A stretch of DNA of 64,000 bases, taken from Nannocystis sp. (lineage in GTDB: Bacteria > Myxococcota_A > Polyangia > Nannocystales > Nannocystaceae). Position numbers and translations under genes: made by a program. Below, in pieces: positions 8,738 through 19,195 of this stretch. The first letter of the stretch is position 1. Each line of letters starts with the position of its first letter. Below the pieces are notes generated by a model, which had not been told where the DNA came from, did no database searches, and was given only the letters and a program-made list of their open reading frames with translations. Location of the stretch: assembly GCA_016712315.1 (NCBI GenBank), contig JADJRG010000013.1:682001-746000 (forward strand), read 5' to 3'.

Positions 8738-8824
8738 TCCCAGCTCATAGGTCGAACAAAGAACCCTCAGTACCCCTCATCGACGCTCCCCCGTAAACAA
8801 CGAGGAGCGGCGCCATCGAGCGCC

Positions 8825-8829
8825 AGGAG
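8825..8829 (+). promoter_or_regulatory. Shine-Dalgarno AGGAG
   Basis: AGGAG lies 8 nt before the ATG at 8838. It is a textbook site and a contrast to the leaderless starts elsewhere. The preceding intergenic stretch 8738-8824 shows no other recognisable element. Confidence 0.65.
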
Positions 8830-8837
8830 CGACGACG

Positions 8838-9554
8838 ATGATCAGCACCAGCAAGCACAACCGCCCCCGCACCGCCACCAAGCTCACCTGCGCCGCCCTT
8901 TTGGCCTGCATGACCGCGGGCCTGCCCGCCTGCAGCGGCGACGACGGCGCCAGCGCGACCGACACCACCACCGACGCCACCACCACCGGCGCGACTGACA
9001 CCACGGACACCGAGAGCACCGGCGAGACCCCCCTCCAGCCCGCCGATCTCGTCGGCCGCTGGGTCAGCGCTGGCTGCGAGTCCTATCCAGACGGCATGGG
9101 CGGCACCAACTACCTCACCCGCGACTTCACCCTCACCGCCACCACCTGGAACCTCAAGGGCGTGATCTTCGCCGACCCGGAGTGCAGCACCCCCTTCTTC
9201 GACTTCGAGATCGACGGCCCCTACACCCTCGGCGCCCTCTCGCAGACCGTCTTGACCGCCACCGAGGGCGACTTCGGCTTCACCACCAACGTCTGGACCG
9301 CGCGCCTCCAAGGCGCCGCCGATCTTTTTGACAGCTCCGGCTGCGGCGCCGGCTCATGGCAGGTCGACGTCCCCCAGGACGTCACCCAGACCGGCTGCAT
9401 CGGCGTCGCCAAGCCCATCGGCGAGTGCCCCGAGGAGTACGACATCGTCGCGGTCGTCGGCGACGATCTCTTCTTCGGCGAGCGGATCACCGACATGTGC
9501 GCCGTCGCCGGCCGCCCCGCCGCCCTCAACACCTACCCGGTCGTCCGCGACTAG
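8838..9554 (+). CDS. Lipoprotein with APCDD1-like domain
   Basis: This 238-residue lipoprotein (lipobox LPAC, Cys32) has a short Thr/Asp linker and one compact domain. The sequence LVGRWVSAGCESYPDG, followed by FTLTATTWNLKGVIFADPECSTPFFDF and GPYTLG, resembles bacterial members of the APCDD1 family, named after an animal Wnt inhibitor. These domains have the form of small ligand-binding beta barrels. The match is by eye and moderate; it could also be an unrelated lipocalin-like fold. It is likely membrane-anchored on the periplasmic side or surface exposed. Confidence 0.55.
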   Translation: MISTSKHNRPRTATKLTCAALLACMTAGLPACSGDDGASATDTTTDATTTGATDTTDTESTGETPLQPADLVGRWVSAGCESYPDGMGGTNYLTRDFTLTATTWNLKGVIFADPECSTPFFDFEIDGPYTLGALSQTVLTATEGDFGFTTNVWTARLQGAADLFDSSGCGAGSWQVDVPQDVTQTGCIGVAKPIGECPEEYDIVAVVGDDLFFGERITDMCAVAGRPAALNTYPVVRD

Positions 9555-9633
9555 CCCTCGTCTCCTCCCCTCCTCTGCCGACGTCGGCGCCTCGGTGAAT
9601 GAGCCCCTCTCGTTCGCCAAAGCGCCGGAATCG

Positions 9634-9646
9634 CGTTTTAAAAACG
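9634..9646. promoter_or_regulatory. Inverted repeat CGTTTT-A-AAAACG upstream of cysH
   Basis: This perfect 6-1-6 inverted repeat is an AT-rich patch in an otherwise GC-rich intergenic region, about 70 bp before the cysH start. It is a plausible regulator binding site. Confidence 0.35.
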
Positions 9647-9667
9647 GCAGATAACCGCAGTTTTAGA

Positions 9668-9683
9668 GACCAGCAGACTGGTC
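9668..9683. promoter_or_regulatory. Operator-like palindrome GACCAG-CAGA-CTGGTC overlapping the cysH -35
   Basis: This perfect 6-4-6 inverted repeat has a right arm that overlaps the TGGTCA hexamer at 9679-9684, which is 17 bp from CAGAAT at 9702-9707. Binding here would block the promoter, fitting sulfur-dependent control of cysH. Confidence 0.45.
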
Positions 9684-9707
9684 ATCTCAGGCCAAGCCGC
9701 GCAGAAT
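9679..9707 (+). promoter_or_regulatory. Promoter TGGTCA-N17-CAGAAT of cysH, leaderless
   Basis: The -10-like CAGAAT ends 6 nt before the GTG at 9714; the -35-like TGGTCA is at 17 bp spacing. Confidence 0.45.
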
Positions 9708-9713
9708 GCTGCC

Positions 9714-10430
9714 GTGACCGGCGATATTTCTCTGCTCGAAGCCGAGTTTTCCGCTCTCTCCCCGAGGCGAGCCGTCCAACGCGCCCTCGAGCGCTACGGC
9801 GACGAGCTCGTGATCTCCTTCAGCGGCGCCGAGGACGTGCTCTTGCTCGAGTACGCCGCGACCAGCGGCCACCCCTTCCAGGTGCTCAGCCTCGACACTG
9901 GCCGCCTGCACCCCGAGACCTACCGCTACTTCCAGGTCGTCGCCGAGCGCTACCAGATCCGCGTCGAGTTCGCCTTCCCCGACGCCGCCGCCGTCGAGCA
10001 GCTCGTCCGCGCCAAGGGCCTCTTTTCCTTCTACGAGGACGGCCACGCCGAGTGCTGCGCGATCCGCAAGGTCGAGCCGCTGCGCCGCCACCTCGCCGGC
10101 CGCCGCGCCTGGATCACCGGCCAGCGCCGCGACCAGAGCCCCGGCACCCGCGCCGCCCTCGCCCCCGTCGAGCCCGACCCGGTGTTCCGCGGCAAGCACG
10201 ATCAACCTGTCTTAAAGTTCAGCCCCCTCTACCAAACCACCAGCGCCGAGGTGTGGGCCGAGATCGAGGCCCTCGGGCTCCCCTACAACCCCTTGCACGC
10301 GCGCGGCATGGTCAGCATCGGCTGCGAGCCGTGCACCCGCCCGATCCTGCCCGGCCAACACGAGCGCGACGGCCGCTGGTGGTGGGAGAACGTCAACAAG
10401 AAGGAGTGCGGCCTCCACCGCCCCACCTGA
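9714..10430 (+). CDS. cysH: Assimilatory APS/PAPS reductase
   Basis: This 238-residue enzyme reduces adenylyl sulfate (or PAPS) to sulfite in cysteine biosynthesis, using thioredoxin or glutaredoxin, in the cytoplasm. It has the PP-loop SFSGAED (35-41), the LDTGRLHPET motif (60-69), paired cysteines ECC (114-115), CEPC (204, 207) and the C-terminal KECGLH with catalytic Cys232. The CC plus CxxC pattern marks the iron-sulfur (4Fe-4S) form that usually prefers APS. The start is GTG, chosen for the promoter geometry. No other sulfate-assimilation gene is adjacent, so it appears to stand alone. Confidence 0.93.
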   Translation: MTGDISLLEAEFSALSPRRAVQRALERYGDELVISFSGAEDVLLLEYAATSGHPFQVLSLDTGRLHPETYRYFQVVAERYQIRVEFAFPDAAAVEQLVRAKGLFSFYEDGHAECCAIRKVEPLRRHLAGRRAWITGQRRDQSPGTRAALAPVEPDPVFRGKHDQPVLKFSPLYQTTSAEVWAEIEALGLPYNPLHARGMVSIGCEPCTRPILPGQHERDGRWWWENVNKKECGLHRPT

Positions 10431-10491
10431 GCGCCCGCGCCCTCAGGCCCGGCGCCTTGCTCGTGATCACCCACTCTGGCACCCTGCCCAC

Positions 10492-11613
10492 GTGCCCTCG
10501 GCGACCCCGAAGCGCCTCGACCGGGTGAAGGTCGCGGGCTTTCGCTCCTTCCGCGCCCTCGACCTTCTGCTTCGCCAGGTCAACGTCCTGATCGGCGCCA
10601 ACGGCTCTGGCAAGAGCAACTTCATCGACATCTTCCGGCTGCTCGGCGAGCTCGTCCGCGGCGACCTCCAAGCTGGAGTGCGCACCCGCGGCGGCGCGGA
10701 TCGGCTCCTCTACCTCGGCGCCAAGGCCACCCCCGAGCTCAAGGCATCCTTCGAGTTCGGCGACAACGCCTATAACTTCACCCTCAAGCCGACCGCCGAT
10801 CACACCCTGATCTTCGGCCACGAGGGCGGCACCTACCGCTCGTGGTCGACCCACTACACGCCCATCTTCGGCCGCGGCCACACCGAATCACAACTACATC
10901 GCCACTGCACCCCGCAAGACCCTGGGATCGCCGACTGGATCGACGCCTCGCTCAAGAGCTGGCGCGTCTATCACTTCCATGACACCAGCGCGATGGCCGG
11001 CGTCCGCGGCCCCGAGACCACCCGCGACAACCAACGCCTGCGCGACGACGCCCGCAACCTCGCGCCGTTCCTCCTCCACCTGCGCGACGACCACCCCGCC
11101 GTCTTCGAGCGGATCACCCGCACCGTCCGCCTCGCCGCGCCCTTCTTCCATGAATTCCTCCTACGTCCCGCCAAGGAGGCGAACGGTGACACATCCGTCC
11201 TCCTCGAGTGGCGCCAGCCTGGCAGCGACTACCCCTTCCACCCCAGCCAGATCTCGGACGGCACGCTCCGCTTCATCTGCCTCACCACCGCGCTCCTCCA
11301 GCCTGACCCGCCCGAGCTGCTCATCCTCGACGAGCCGGAGCTGGGCCTGCACCCCTACGCGCTCTCGCTGCTCGCCGAGCTGGTCAACACGTTCCCCAAA
11401 CAAGTCATCATCGCCACCCAGTCCTCGACGCTCCTCAACCACTTCACCCCCGAGGACATCATCGTCGCGGCCCGACGCGACGCGGAGACCACGCTCACTC
11501 GGCTGAACACCGCGCAGCTCCACGAGTGGCTCACCGACTACACCCTCGGCGAGTTATGGGAGAAGGACGTCATCGCAGCCGGGCCCCAGCGCGAAGAAGC
11601 CGCCGATGGTTGA
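10492..11613 (+). CDS. AAA family ATPase (AAA_21/RecF-like) of a two-gene ATPase-DUF4276 module
   Basis: This 373-residue ABC-type ATPase of the SMC/RecF/OLD class has the N-terminal KVAGFRSFRAL motif typical of such ATPases and Walker A GANGSGKS (35-42). The signature-like SDGTLR is at 255-260, Walker B LLILDEPELGLHP at 276-288, and the H-loop region IIATQSSTLL follows. It overlaps the next gene by 8 bp, so the two are cotranslated. Together they resemble ATPase plus TOPRIM-fold pairs used in antiviral or plasmid defence (OLD/AbiL-like logic); that role is inferred. GTG at 10492 is supported by TTGCTC-N17-CACCCT with the -10 ending 6 nt upstream. GC in sampled parts (63% at 10861-10920) is lower than in the neighbours. 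Confidence 0.85.
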   Translation: MPSATPKRLDRVKVAGFRSFRALDLLLRQVNVLIGANGSGKSNFIDIFRLLGELVRGDLQAGVRTRGGADRLLYLGAKATPELKASFEFGDNAYNFTLKPTADHTLIFGHEGGTYRSWSTHYTPIFGRGHTESQLHRHCTPQDPGIADWIDASLKSWRVYHFHDTSAMAGVRGPETTRDNQRLRDDARNLAPFLLHLRDDHPAVFERITRTVRLAAPFFHEFLLRPAKEANGDTSVLLEWRQPGSDYPFHPSQISDGTLRFICLTTALLQPDPPELLILDEPELGLHPYALSLLAELVNTFPKQVIIATQSSTLLNHFTPEDIIVAARRDAETTLTRLNTAQLHEWLTDYTLGELWEKDVIAAGPQREEAADG

Positions 11614-12262
11614 CCTTCATATCATCGTCGAAGGCCAGACCGAGCAGACCTTTGTCCGCGAGCTGCTCGCCCCCCACCTCGGGCATCACGGCGTCTTCGC
11701 GGTCCCAAGGCTCGTCGGTAAGCCCGGCCACAAGGGCGGCAACAGCTTTCCTGCGGCCCGCACAGACATCCTCGCGACCCTCAAGCAACGCGCGGAGATC
11801 TACTGCACGACCATGTTCGACTACTACGGCCTCCGCTCCGACTGGCCCGGTTATGAAGAGGCCCGCGCCCAACCCTCCGCCGCGGCTGTCTCGCTCCTCG
11901 CCGAGCACCTCCACGCTGAGATCGCTCGCCGACTCCCCAGCGCCGCCGACCGCTTCATCCCGTACTTCCAGCGGCACGAGTTCGAGGCTCTCCTCTTCGC
12001 CGAGCCGAACTCGCTCGCTCAGAACATCGAAGTCGACCCTAAACGCGTGACCGAGCTGCTCTCCCGCTATGGCGGCGAGCCCGAGGCGATCAACACCGAC
12101 AAGGGCCCGTCGAGACACATCCAGGAGCTCGCCCCTTCCTTCAAGAAGCGCATCGACGGCCCGCTGCTCGCCCTCGACATCGGCCTCGCGGCGATCCGCG
12201 GCCGCTGCCCCCACTTCGACACCTGGCTCACCAGGCTCGAGGCGCTCGCGCGGCCCACGTAG
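11606..12262 (+). CDS. DUF4276 protein (TOPRIM-like), partner of the upstream ATPase
   Basis: This 218-residue protein of the DUF4276 family starts with LHIIVEGQTEQTF (Glu9 and Glu13). This resembles the first TOPRIM-type strand with its acidic residue. The family signatures FQRHEFEALLFAEP and DKGPSRHI follow. Family proteins are almost always encoded next to an AAA ATPase, as here, and are thought to act as metal-dependent nucleases; nuclease activity of this one is inferred. The start codon lies inside the last codons of the ATPase gene, overlapping 8 bp, so stoichiometric expression is likely. Confidence 0.85.
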   Translation: MVDLHIIVEGQTEQTFVRELLAPHLGHHGVFAVPRLVGKPGHKGGNSFPAARTDILATLKQRAEIYCTTMFDYYGLRSDWPGYEEARAQPSAAAVSLLAEHLHAEIARRLPSAADRFIPYFQRHEFEALLFAEPNSLAQNIEVDPKRVTELLSRYGGEPEAINTDKGPSRHIQELAPSFKKRIDGPLLALDIGLAAIRGRCPHFDTWLTRLEALARPT

Positions 12263-12415
12263 GGACCGGCCCGACGCGCCAGCCCGCGCCGCCTCACCTC
12301 GCCCACGAGCGCCAGCGCGCGCTCCCGCGCCCCCTCGCGCGCGCTCCCGCGCCGGGCCGCCGTCAGCCTTCCGTCGACGCCGCGGCTGCGGTAAACCGTC
12401 CGCTGGATCCTGGCC

Positions 12416-15319
12416 TTGGAGACAGTCACCGAAGCGCAGAGCGTCGCGGAGACGATCGCCGCCGCCGACGAGCGCGCGCCGGGACCCGCCACCGGCGCGC
12501 ACGAGGCCGCCGCCAAGATCGGCCGCTACATCGTGCTCGGCGCGCTCGGCGAGGGCGGCATGGGCGTCGTCTACGCCGCCTACGACCCCGAGCTCGATCG
12601 CAAGGTCGCCCTCAAGGTGCTCCTCCGCGGCCGCAGCGGCAGCGCCCGCGCGCACGAGCGGCTGCTCCGCGAGGCGCAGGCGCTCGCCCGCCTCTCGCAC
12701 CCCAACGTCGTCGCCGTCCACGACGTCGGCACCCACGACGGCCGCGTCTTCATCGCGATGGAGTTCATCGCTGGCGCCACCCTCACCGCCACCGTCGCCG
12801 CCGAGCGCCTGGACGCCGCCGCGATCCTCCGCCTCTACCGCGCCGCCGGCCAAGGCCTCGCCGCCGCCCACCGCGCCGGCCTGGTCCACCGCGACTTTAA
12901 GCCTGACAACGTCATGGTCGATCCAGACGGCCGCGTCCGCGTCGTCGACTTCGGCCTCGCCCTCGCCGCCGCCGAGGCGAGCCCCACCGACTCCCTCGTC
13001 CCGAGCGCCTCCAACCACAGCAAGTTGACGATGACCGGCGCGCTCATGGGGACCCCCGCCTACATGGCCCCCGAGCAGCACCTCGGCGCCGCCACCGACG
13101 CGCGCACCGACATCTTCGCCTTCTGCGTCGCCCTCTACGAGCATCTCTATGGCGAGCGCCCCTTCGCCGGAGACAGCGTCGTCCGCGTCGCCGCCGAGGT
13201 GTTGGAGGGCCGGATCCGCGAGGCCCCGCGCGGCTCCAAGGTCCCGCGGGCGCTGCGCCGCGTGCTCCTCCGCGGCCTCGCTCGCGATCCACAGGATCGC
13301 CACCCGACGATGGACGCGCTGCTCGCCGAGCTCGACGCCGCCCTCGCCGCCCCCACGCGCCGCCGCCTCTTCATCGCCGGCGGCGTCGCCCTCGCCCTCG
13401 GGCTCGCCGCCCTCGCCTTCGGCCTCCATACCCGCGACGAGGTGGATCGCTGCGACAGCAGCGCCGCGCTGATCGCCGCCGTCTGGTCCCCGCAGGCGCG
13501 CGACGCCGGCGCTCAGGCCTTCGCGACCAGCGGCCTCAGCTACCGCGACGACGCCTGGTCGCGCGTCGCCGCCCGCCTCGACGCCTGGACCCGCGAGTGG
13601 TCGGAGGCCCGCGACCGAGCCTGCCTCGACGCCCGCGAGCGAGGCGACTTCGCCGACGCCCTGCGGACCCGCCGCGACGCCTGCTTCGATCAGCAGCGCG
13701 CCCGCCTCGAGGTGATCGTCGAGCTGCTCGCCGACGCCGACGCCGAGATCATCGCGCGGATCGGCGAGCTCACCGCCTCGCTACCGCCCGCCCACGACTG
13801 CTCCGCCGCCGCGGTGCTGCGCGCCCTCGAGGGTCCAGCCCCACCCAGCGACCAGCTCGCGCCCGCCGTCGACCAGCTCCGACGCCGCCTCGCCGCCGCC
13901 AGCGTCCGCTTCCGCGCCACCTTCGCGGACCCCGAGCTCGCGGCGATCGAAGCGATCGTCCCCGAGGCTCGCGCGCTCGGCTACCGACCGCTCCTCGCTG
14001 AAGCCGCCGCCCTCGCCGCCGAGGCCAACCTCCACCGGGGGCGCGCGGATCAAGCGGAGGCGCACTTCCTCGACGCGCTGACCGAGGCCGAGGCGATCGG
14101 CGACGCCCGCCGCCTCGCCGCGATCTGGCCCAAGTGGATCATCTTCCTCGTCAAGGCCCGCAGCGCCTTCGACGAGGCCAGACGCGCCGATCGCCGCGCC
14201 GACGCGATCCTCGAGCGGGTCGGCGCCGACGAGGTCGCCCAATTCAACCTCCTCGAGGCCCGCGCCGTGCTCGCCCGCTCCGTCGAGGATCGACCCCGCG
14301 CCCGCCGCGAGTCTGAGGCGGCGATCCAGCTCGGCGAGCGCATCTTCGGCGCGGACTCGCTAAAGCTCGCCGACCTGCACAACAACCTCGGCGGCGCCCT
14401 CATCGCGACCGACATCGACGCCGCCGTCGAGCACATCGAGCGCGCCCTCGCGATCTGGGAGCAAGAGCTCGGGCCTCAGTACCCGAAGATCGGCTACTCC
14501 TACTTCAACCTCGCCCGCGCCGCCAGCCAACGCAAGGATCACGCCGAGGCCGAGCGCCTCTACCGCGCCGCGCTCGAGCGCTTCGAGCAGATCGACCCCG
14601 ATCACCCCCACATCGGCGCCGCCCTCAACAACCTCGCCACCGTCCTCGAGGAGCTGGACGACTACGATCGCGCGCTCATCGAGTACCGCCGCGCCTTGGC
14701 GCACCTGCGGCGCACCAGCGGCGAGCAGCACGACATGACCGCGACCTCCTACCTCACGACCGGCACCGCCGAGGCCCGCGCCGGCAACCTCGTGGAGGCC
14801 CGCCGCTACCTCGAGACCGGCCTAGAGCTCCGCCGCAAGCTCTTCGGACCGGACCACGCCGACGTGCTCCTCGCGGAGGCGCGATACCTGGACTTCCTCC
14901 TCGACGACGACGATCTCGACGCCGCGCGCGCCCTCGCCGACCGCCTGCTCGCCGCTGCGATCGCCGCGCCAGTCGAGCCCACCAGCCCGCACCGGCACGT
15001 CTACCCCACGCTCGCGCGGGCTCGCCTCCTCGATCGACGCCCGCGCGAAGCGCTGGAGCTGGTCACACGCGCCCGCGCGTTGGCGAGTATGGACCGCGAC
15101 ACCGCCGCGGGCCTCGACTTCACCGAGGCCCGCGCCCTCGTCGCCACCGACGGCGATCGGGCTCGCGCCCGCGAGCTCGCCCAGGCCGCCGCAGAATTTT
15201 GGCGCCGTTACCCCCGCTACTACCGCAGAGAGCTCGCCGAGCTCGACGCCTTGCTCGCCGAGCTCGACCACCCCGCCAAGCCCGGCGCCTCGCGCGACCC
15301 CGCGCCCTCGCGCCGCTGA
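12416..15319 (+). CDS. Ser/Thr protein kinase with transmembrane segment and TPR array
   Basis: This 967-residue eukaryote-like kinase has a glycine loop GEGGMGVVY (45-53), Lys67, catalytic HRD (158-160), DFG (178-180) and MAPEQ (217-221). It appears active. A single membrane segment (about 318-337) is followed by a C-terminal region of about 630 residues with several TPR repeats (ADLHNNLGGALIATDI, HIGAALNNLATVLEELDDYDRALIEYRRAL and others). The kinase is predicted cytoplasmic and the TPR part periplasmic, a form common in Nannocystineae. The start is TTG at 12416. A GGTAAACCG sequence about 20 nt upstream may be the -10. A paralogue of the same design lies at 31354-34272 on the other strand. 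Confidence 0.9.
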   Translation: METVTEAQSVAETIAAADERAPGPATGAHEAAAKIGRYIVLGALGEGGMGVVYAAYDPELDRKVALKVLLRGRSGSARAHERLLREAQALARLSHPNVVAVHDVGTHDGRVFIAMEFIAGATLTATVAAERLDAAAILRLYRAAGQGLAAAHRAGLVHRDFKPDNVMVDPDGRVRVVDFGLALAAAEASPTDSLVPSASNHSKLTMTGALMGTPAYMAPEQHLGAATDARTDIFAFCVALYEHLYGERPFAGDSVVRVAAEVLEGRIREAPRGSKVPRALRRVLLRGLARDPQDRHPTMDALLAELDAALAAPTRRRLFIAGGVALALGLAALAFGLHTRDEVDRCDSSAALIAAVWSPQARDAGAQAFATSGLSYRDDAWSRVAARLDAWTREWSEARDRACLDARERGDFADALRTRRDACFDQQRARLEVIVELLADADAEIIARIGELTASLPPAHDCSAAAVLRALEGPAPPSDQLAPAVDQLRRRLAAASVRFRATFADPELAAIEAIVPEARALGYRPLLAEAAALAAEANLHRGRADQAEAHFLDALTEAEAIGDARRLAAIWPKWIIFLVKARSAFDEARRADRRADAILERVGADEVAQFNLLEARAVLARSVEDRPRARRESEAAIQLGERIFGADSLKLADLHNNLGGALIATDIDAAVEHIERALAIWEQELGPQYPKIGYSYFNLARAASQRKDHAEAERLYRAALERFEQIDPDHPHIGAALNNLATVLEELDDYDRALIEYRRALAHLRRTSGEQHDMTATSYLTTGTAEARAGNLVEARRYLETGLELRRKLFGPDHADVLLAEARYLDFLLDDDDLDAARALADRLLAAAIAAPVEPTSPHRHVYPTLARARLLDRRPREALELVTRARALASMDRDTAAGLDFTEARALVATDGDRARARELAQAAAEFWRRYPRYYRRELAELDALLAELDHPAKPGASRDPAPSRR

Positions 15320-15362
15320 CCCCCGACCTTCGCGCGACGTCGAGGCGATCGCCCGGCGATGG

Positions 15363-15368
15363 TAGTGT
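15363..15368 (+). promoter_or_regulatory. -10-like TAGTGT, 6 nt before GTG start
   Basis: TAGTGT is followed by GGTGAC and the GTG at 15375. No clear -35 is seen. It is the only signal that fixes the GTG start, which also gives the correct lipoprotein signal peptide. Confidence 0.45.
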
Positions 15369-15374
15369 GGTGAC

Positions 15375-16469
<1,095 letters not shown>

Positions 16470-16492
16470 TCGTCCCCGCGCCGTCGACGGCC

Positions 16493-18487
16493 TCACGGGT
16501 TCGCGCGCGCGTCCAGGTACTCTTCGAGGTTCGTGTACCCGTCGAGGTCGTCATCGCCGTTGCGATCGCCCGCAAAATTCGGGTCCAGCCCGCGCGCCAG
16601 CTCCCACACGTCGCTCATCCCGTCGCCGTCCGAGTCTTGGATCTTCTGGCCCGCGTCGATCGTGCCCCAGCCGCCAACATCATCCTGCGAGTCGATGATC
16701 GCCCCCTTACCCTCCTTCAACGCCTTGATGATCCGCAGATCGACCGAATCCCGCGCCCACGGCAGCGCCCCAGCGCCCGCCAGCACCAGCTCCAGCGCCT
16801 CCTTCGCCGAGTGCGTCGTCACCGGCCGCATCGAGAACTCGCTCGCCTGCGTGTACGTCCCCTTGATCGCCGCCCAGCCGTCGTCTTTGCCGTCAAAGGC
16901 GCCGTTCTTGTTCAGGTCGCGCAGGTTCCCCTTTTGGAAGATATGCAGCTTGCTCGCCGCCTCGCCCTGGAACATGTGCGTACTGCTCGTATTCGACGGC
17001 CCGAAGATCAGATAATTACCCACGTAGTTCAGCTCCAGCTTCTTCGTCTGCCCGCTCACGTAGCCCGGGCTCGGGCAATTATAGATCACGTTATTGCGCA
17101 GATCTGCGCGCTGGCTCTGGCCGCTCTCATAGGCCCCGATCGCCGGGTTGCGGTTATTATTGCTAAAAAACAGGCTGTGGTGGATCGACAGGTTCGAGTC
17201 CCCCGTCTTCGGCTTAAACAGGCTGCCCATGCTGTGCCCCGGGTGCGAGCAGTCGTACTCGCCGTGAAAGAGGCAGGTCTTGCGCAGCCCCTCGGCGATG
17301 ATCGAGTACTGCACCGTCACGTCTTCAAAGCTCGACCCCCCGCTCAGCGACTCGTCGATCCCCCACGACGCCGACACGTGGTCGACGATGATGCACGACC
17401 CTTGCAGCGTCAGGCTGTCCTCGGTGAAGCCGCTGCCGTCCTTGCTCTTCTTCTTCTTCGGGTCGCCGGCGCGGAAGCGCACGTGGCGGATCACCACGTC
17501 GTTCGCCTTCACCTCGGTCTGGTAGCCCCGGATCACGATCCCCCCGCCCGGCGCGCTCTGCCCGGCGATGGTCAGCTCGCTGCGTGAGATCACCAGCGGC
17601 GAATTCAGCGTGATGATCCCCGCCACATCGAACACGATCGTCCGCGCCCCGCTGCCGCTCACCCCCGCCCGCAGCGAACCCGCGCCGCTGTCTGCCAGCG
17701 TCGTCACGTGATACACGTCGCCGCCGCGGCCGCCCACGCAGCGCATGCCCTCCCCCTCCGCCCCTGGGAACGCCATCACGCTCTCCGGGTCCGGCGCCGG
17801 GAAGCACGCGCCGCCGTTACAGATCTGTCCTCCAGGGCAGCTCCCGCACACCCCCCCGCAGCCGTCCGGCCCGCAGCTCGCGCCCTCGCAGCTCGGCTCG
17901 CAGCCCTCCCCGCCGGCCGTACACACGCAATAGTCCGACTTGTGCCCGCTGCCCGGCGCGCACGCCAGCTCCGGGCGGTTCAGGTCCGGCGCGCAGAGCC
18001 CGTCCAGATCCTCGAACACCTGCGCGCAGCTCATGCCCGCCGCCGCGCACACCGCCGCGCAGCCGGCGCTGTCCGAAAAGACAGCCGTACACGTCCCCTC
18101 CCCGCTCGCGCACAGCTCCCAGCTCGGGTGCGCCGCGATCGCCGCGCAAGGATCCGCCATCGGCTCGTCGCCCGATCCTCCGCCCGTCGGCTCGCCGCTC
18201 GACGAGCTCGGCTCGCCCCCGCTGCTCGCATCCCCGCCAGGCCCGCCGCCGCCCGAGCTATCGCTGTCACTCTCCCCCCCACCGCCGCTATCACTGTCAC
18301 TTTCACCTTCACTGTCACTATCGCCCCCGTCACCGACGCTCCCGCCGCTGATCGACGCCCCCGTGATCCCCGAGCCGATCCCCGAACCCGCGCTCAACGC
18401 GCCCTCCCCTGCCGGGTCAGCGCAGGCGATCACCAGCGCCAGCGGGAGCACGATCGGGGAGGATTTTGGGGAGAGACGCGCGGTCAC
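16493..18487 (-). CDS. Polysaccharide lyase family 1 (pectate lyase-like) lipoprotein
   Basis: This protein of about 664 residues has a lipobox LVIAC (Cys22) and a long Gly/Ser/Asp-rich linker. A Cys-rich segment (about 110-220) follows, then a right-handed beta-helix of pectate-lyase type. It begins AFPGAEGEGMRCVGGRGGDVYHVTTLADSGAGSLR and contains VIRHVRFRAGD and DHVSASWGIDESLS. The C terminus carries calcium-binding-like repeats DSDGDGMSDVWE and DRNGDDDLDGYTNLEEYLD. It probably cleaves an acidic polysaccharide at the cell surface; the substrate is not deducible. GTG at 18487 gives a classic lipoprotein signal; ATG at 18508 is the alternative. A perfect GCTGTC-N6-GACAGC hairpin lies within the gene at 18068-18085. 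Confidence 0.82.
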   Translation of the reverse strand: MTARLSPKSSPIVLPLALVIACADPAGEGALSAGSGIGSGITGASISGGSVGDGGDSDSEGESDSDSGGGGESDSDSSGGGGPGGDASSGGEPSSSSGEPTGGGSGDEPMADPCAAIAAHPSWELCASGEGTCTAVFSDSAGCAAVCAAAGMSCAQVFEDLDGLCAPDLNRPELACAPGSGHKSDYCVCTAGGEGCEPSCEGASCGPDGCGGVCGSCPGGQICNGGACFPAPDPESVMAFPGAEGEGMRCVGGRGGDVYHVTTLADSGAGSLRAGVSGSGARTIVFDVAGIITLNSPLVISRSELTIAGQSAPGGGIVIRGYQTEVKANDVVIRHVRFRAGDPKKKKSKDGSGFTEDSLTLQGSCIIVDHVSASWGIDESLSGGSSFEDVTVQYSIIAEGLRKTCLFHGEYDCSHPGHSMGSLFKPKTGDSNLSIHHSLFFSNNNRNPAIGAYESGQSQRADLRNNVIYNCPSPGYVSGQTKKLELNYVGNYLIFGPSNTSSTHMFQGEAASKLHIFQKGNLRDLNKNGAFDGKDDGWAAIKGTYTQASEFSMRPVTTHSAKEALELVLAGAGALPWARDSVDLRIIKALKEGKGAIIDSQDDVGGWGTIDAGQKIQDSDGDGMSDVWELARGLDPNFAGDRNGDDDLDGYTNLEEYLDARANP

Positions 18488-18603
18488 GAGCAGGACGATT
18501 TCGCACATTACTCCCCGCGTCAAGCCCCAGCCCGGCCCGGCCACCCTCCCCGCGCGCCACGAAGTGACGCCCGCTCGCGTTTGTGCTCTGCTCTGCCGAG
18601 CCC

Positions 18604-19191
<588 letters not shown>

Positions 19192-19195
19192 CCCC

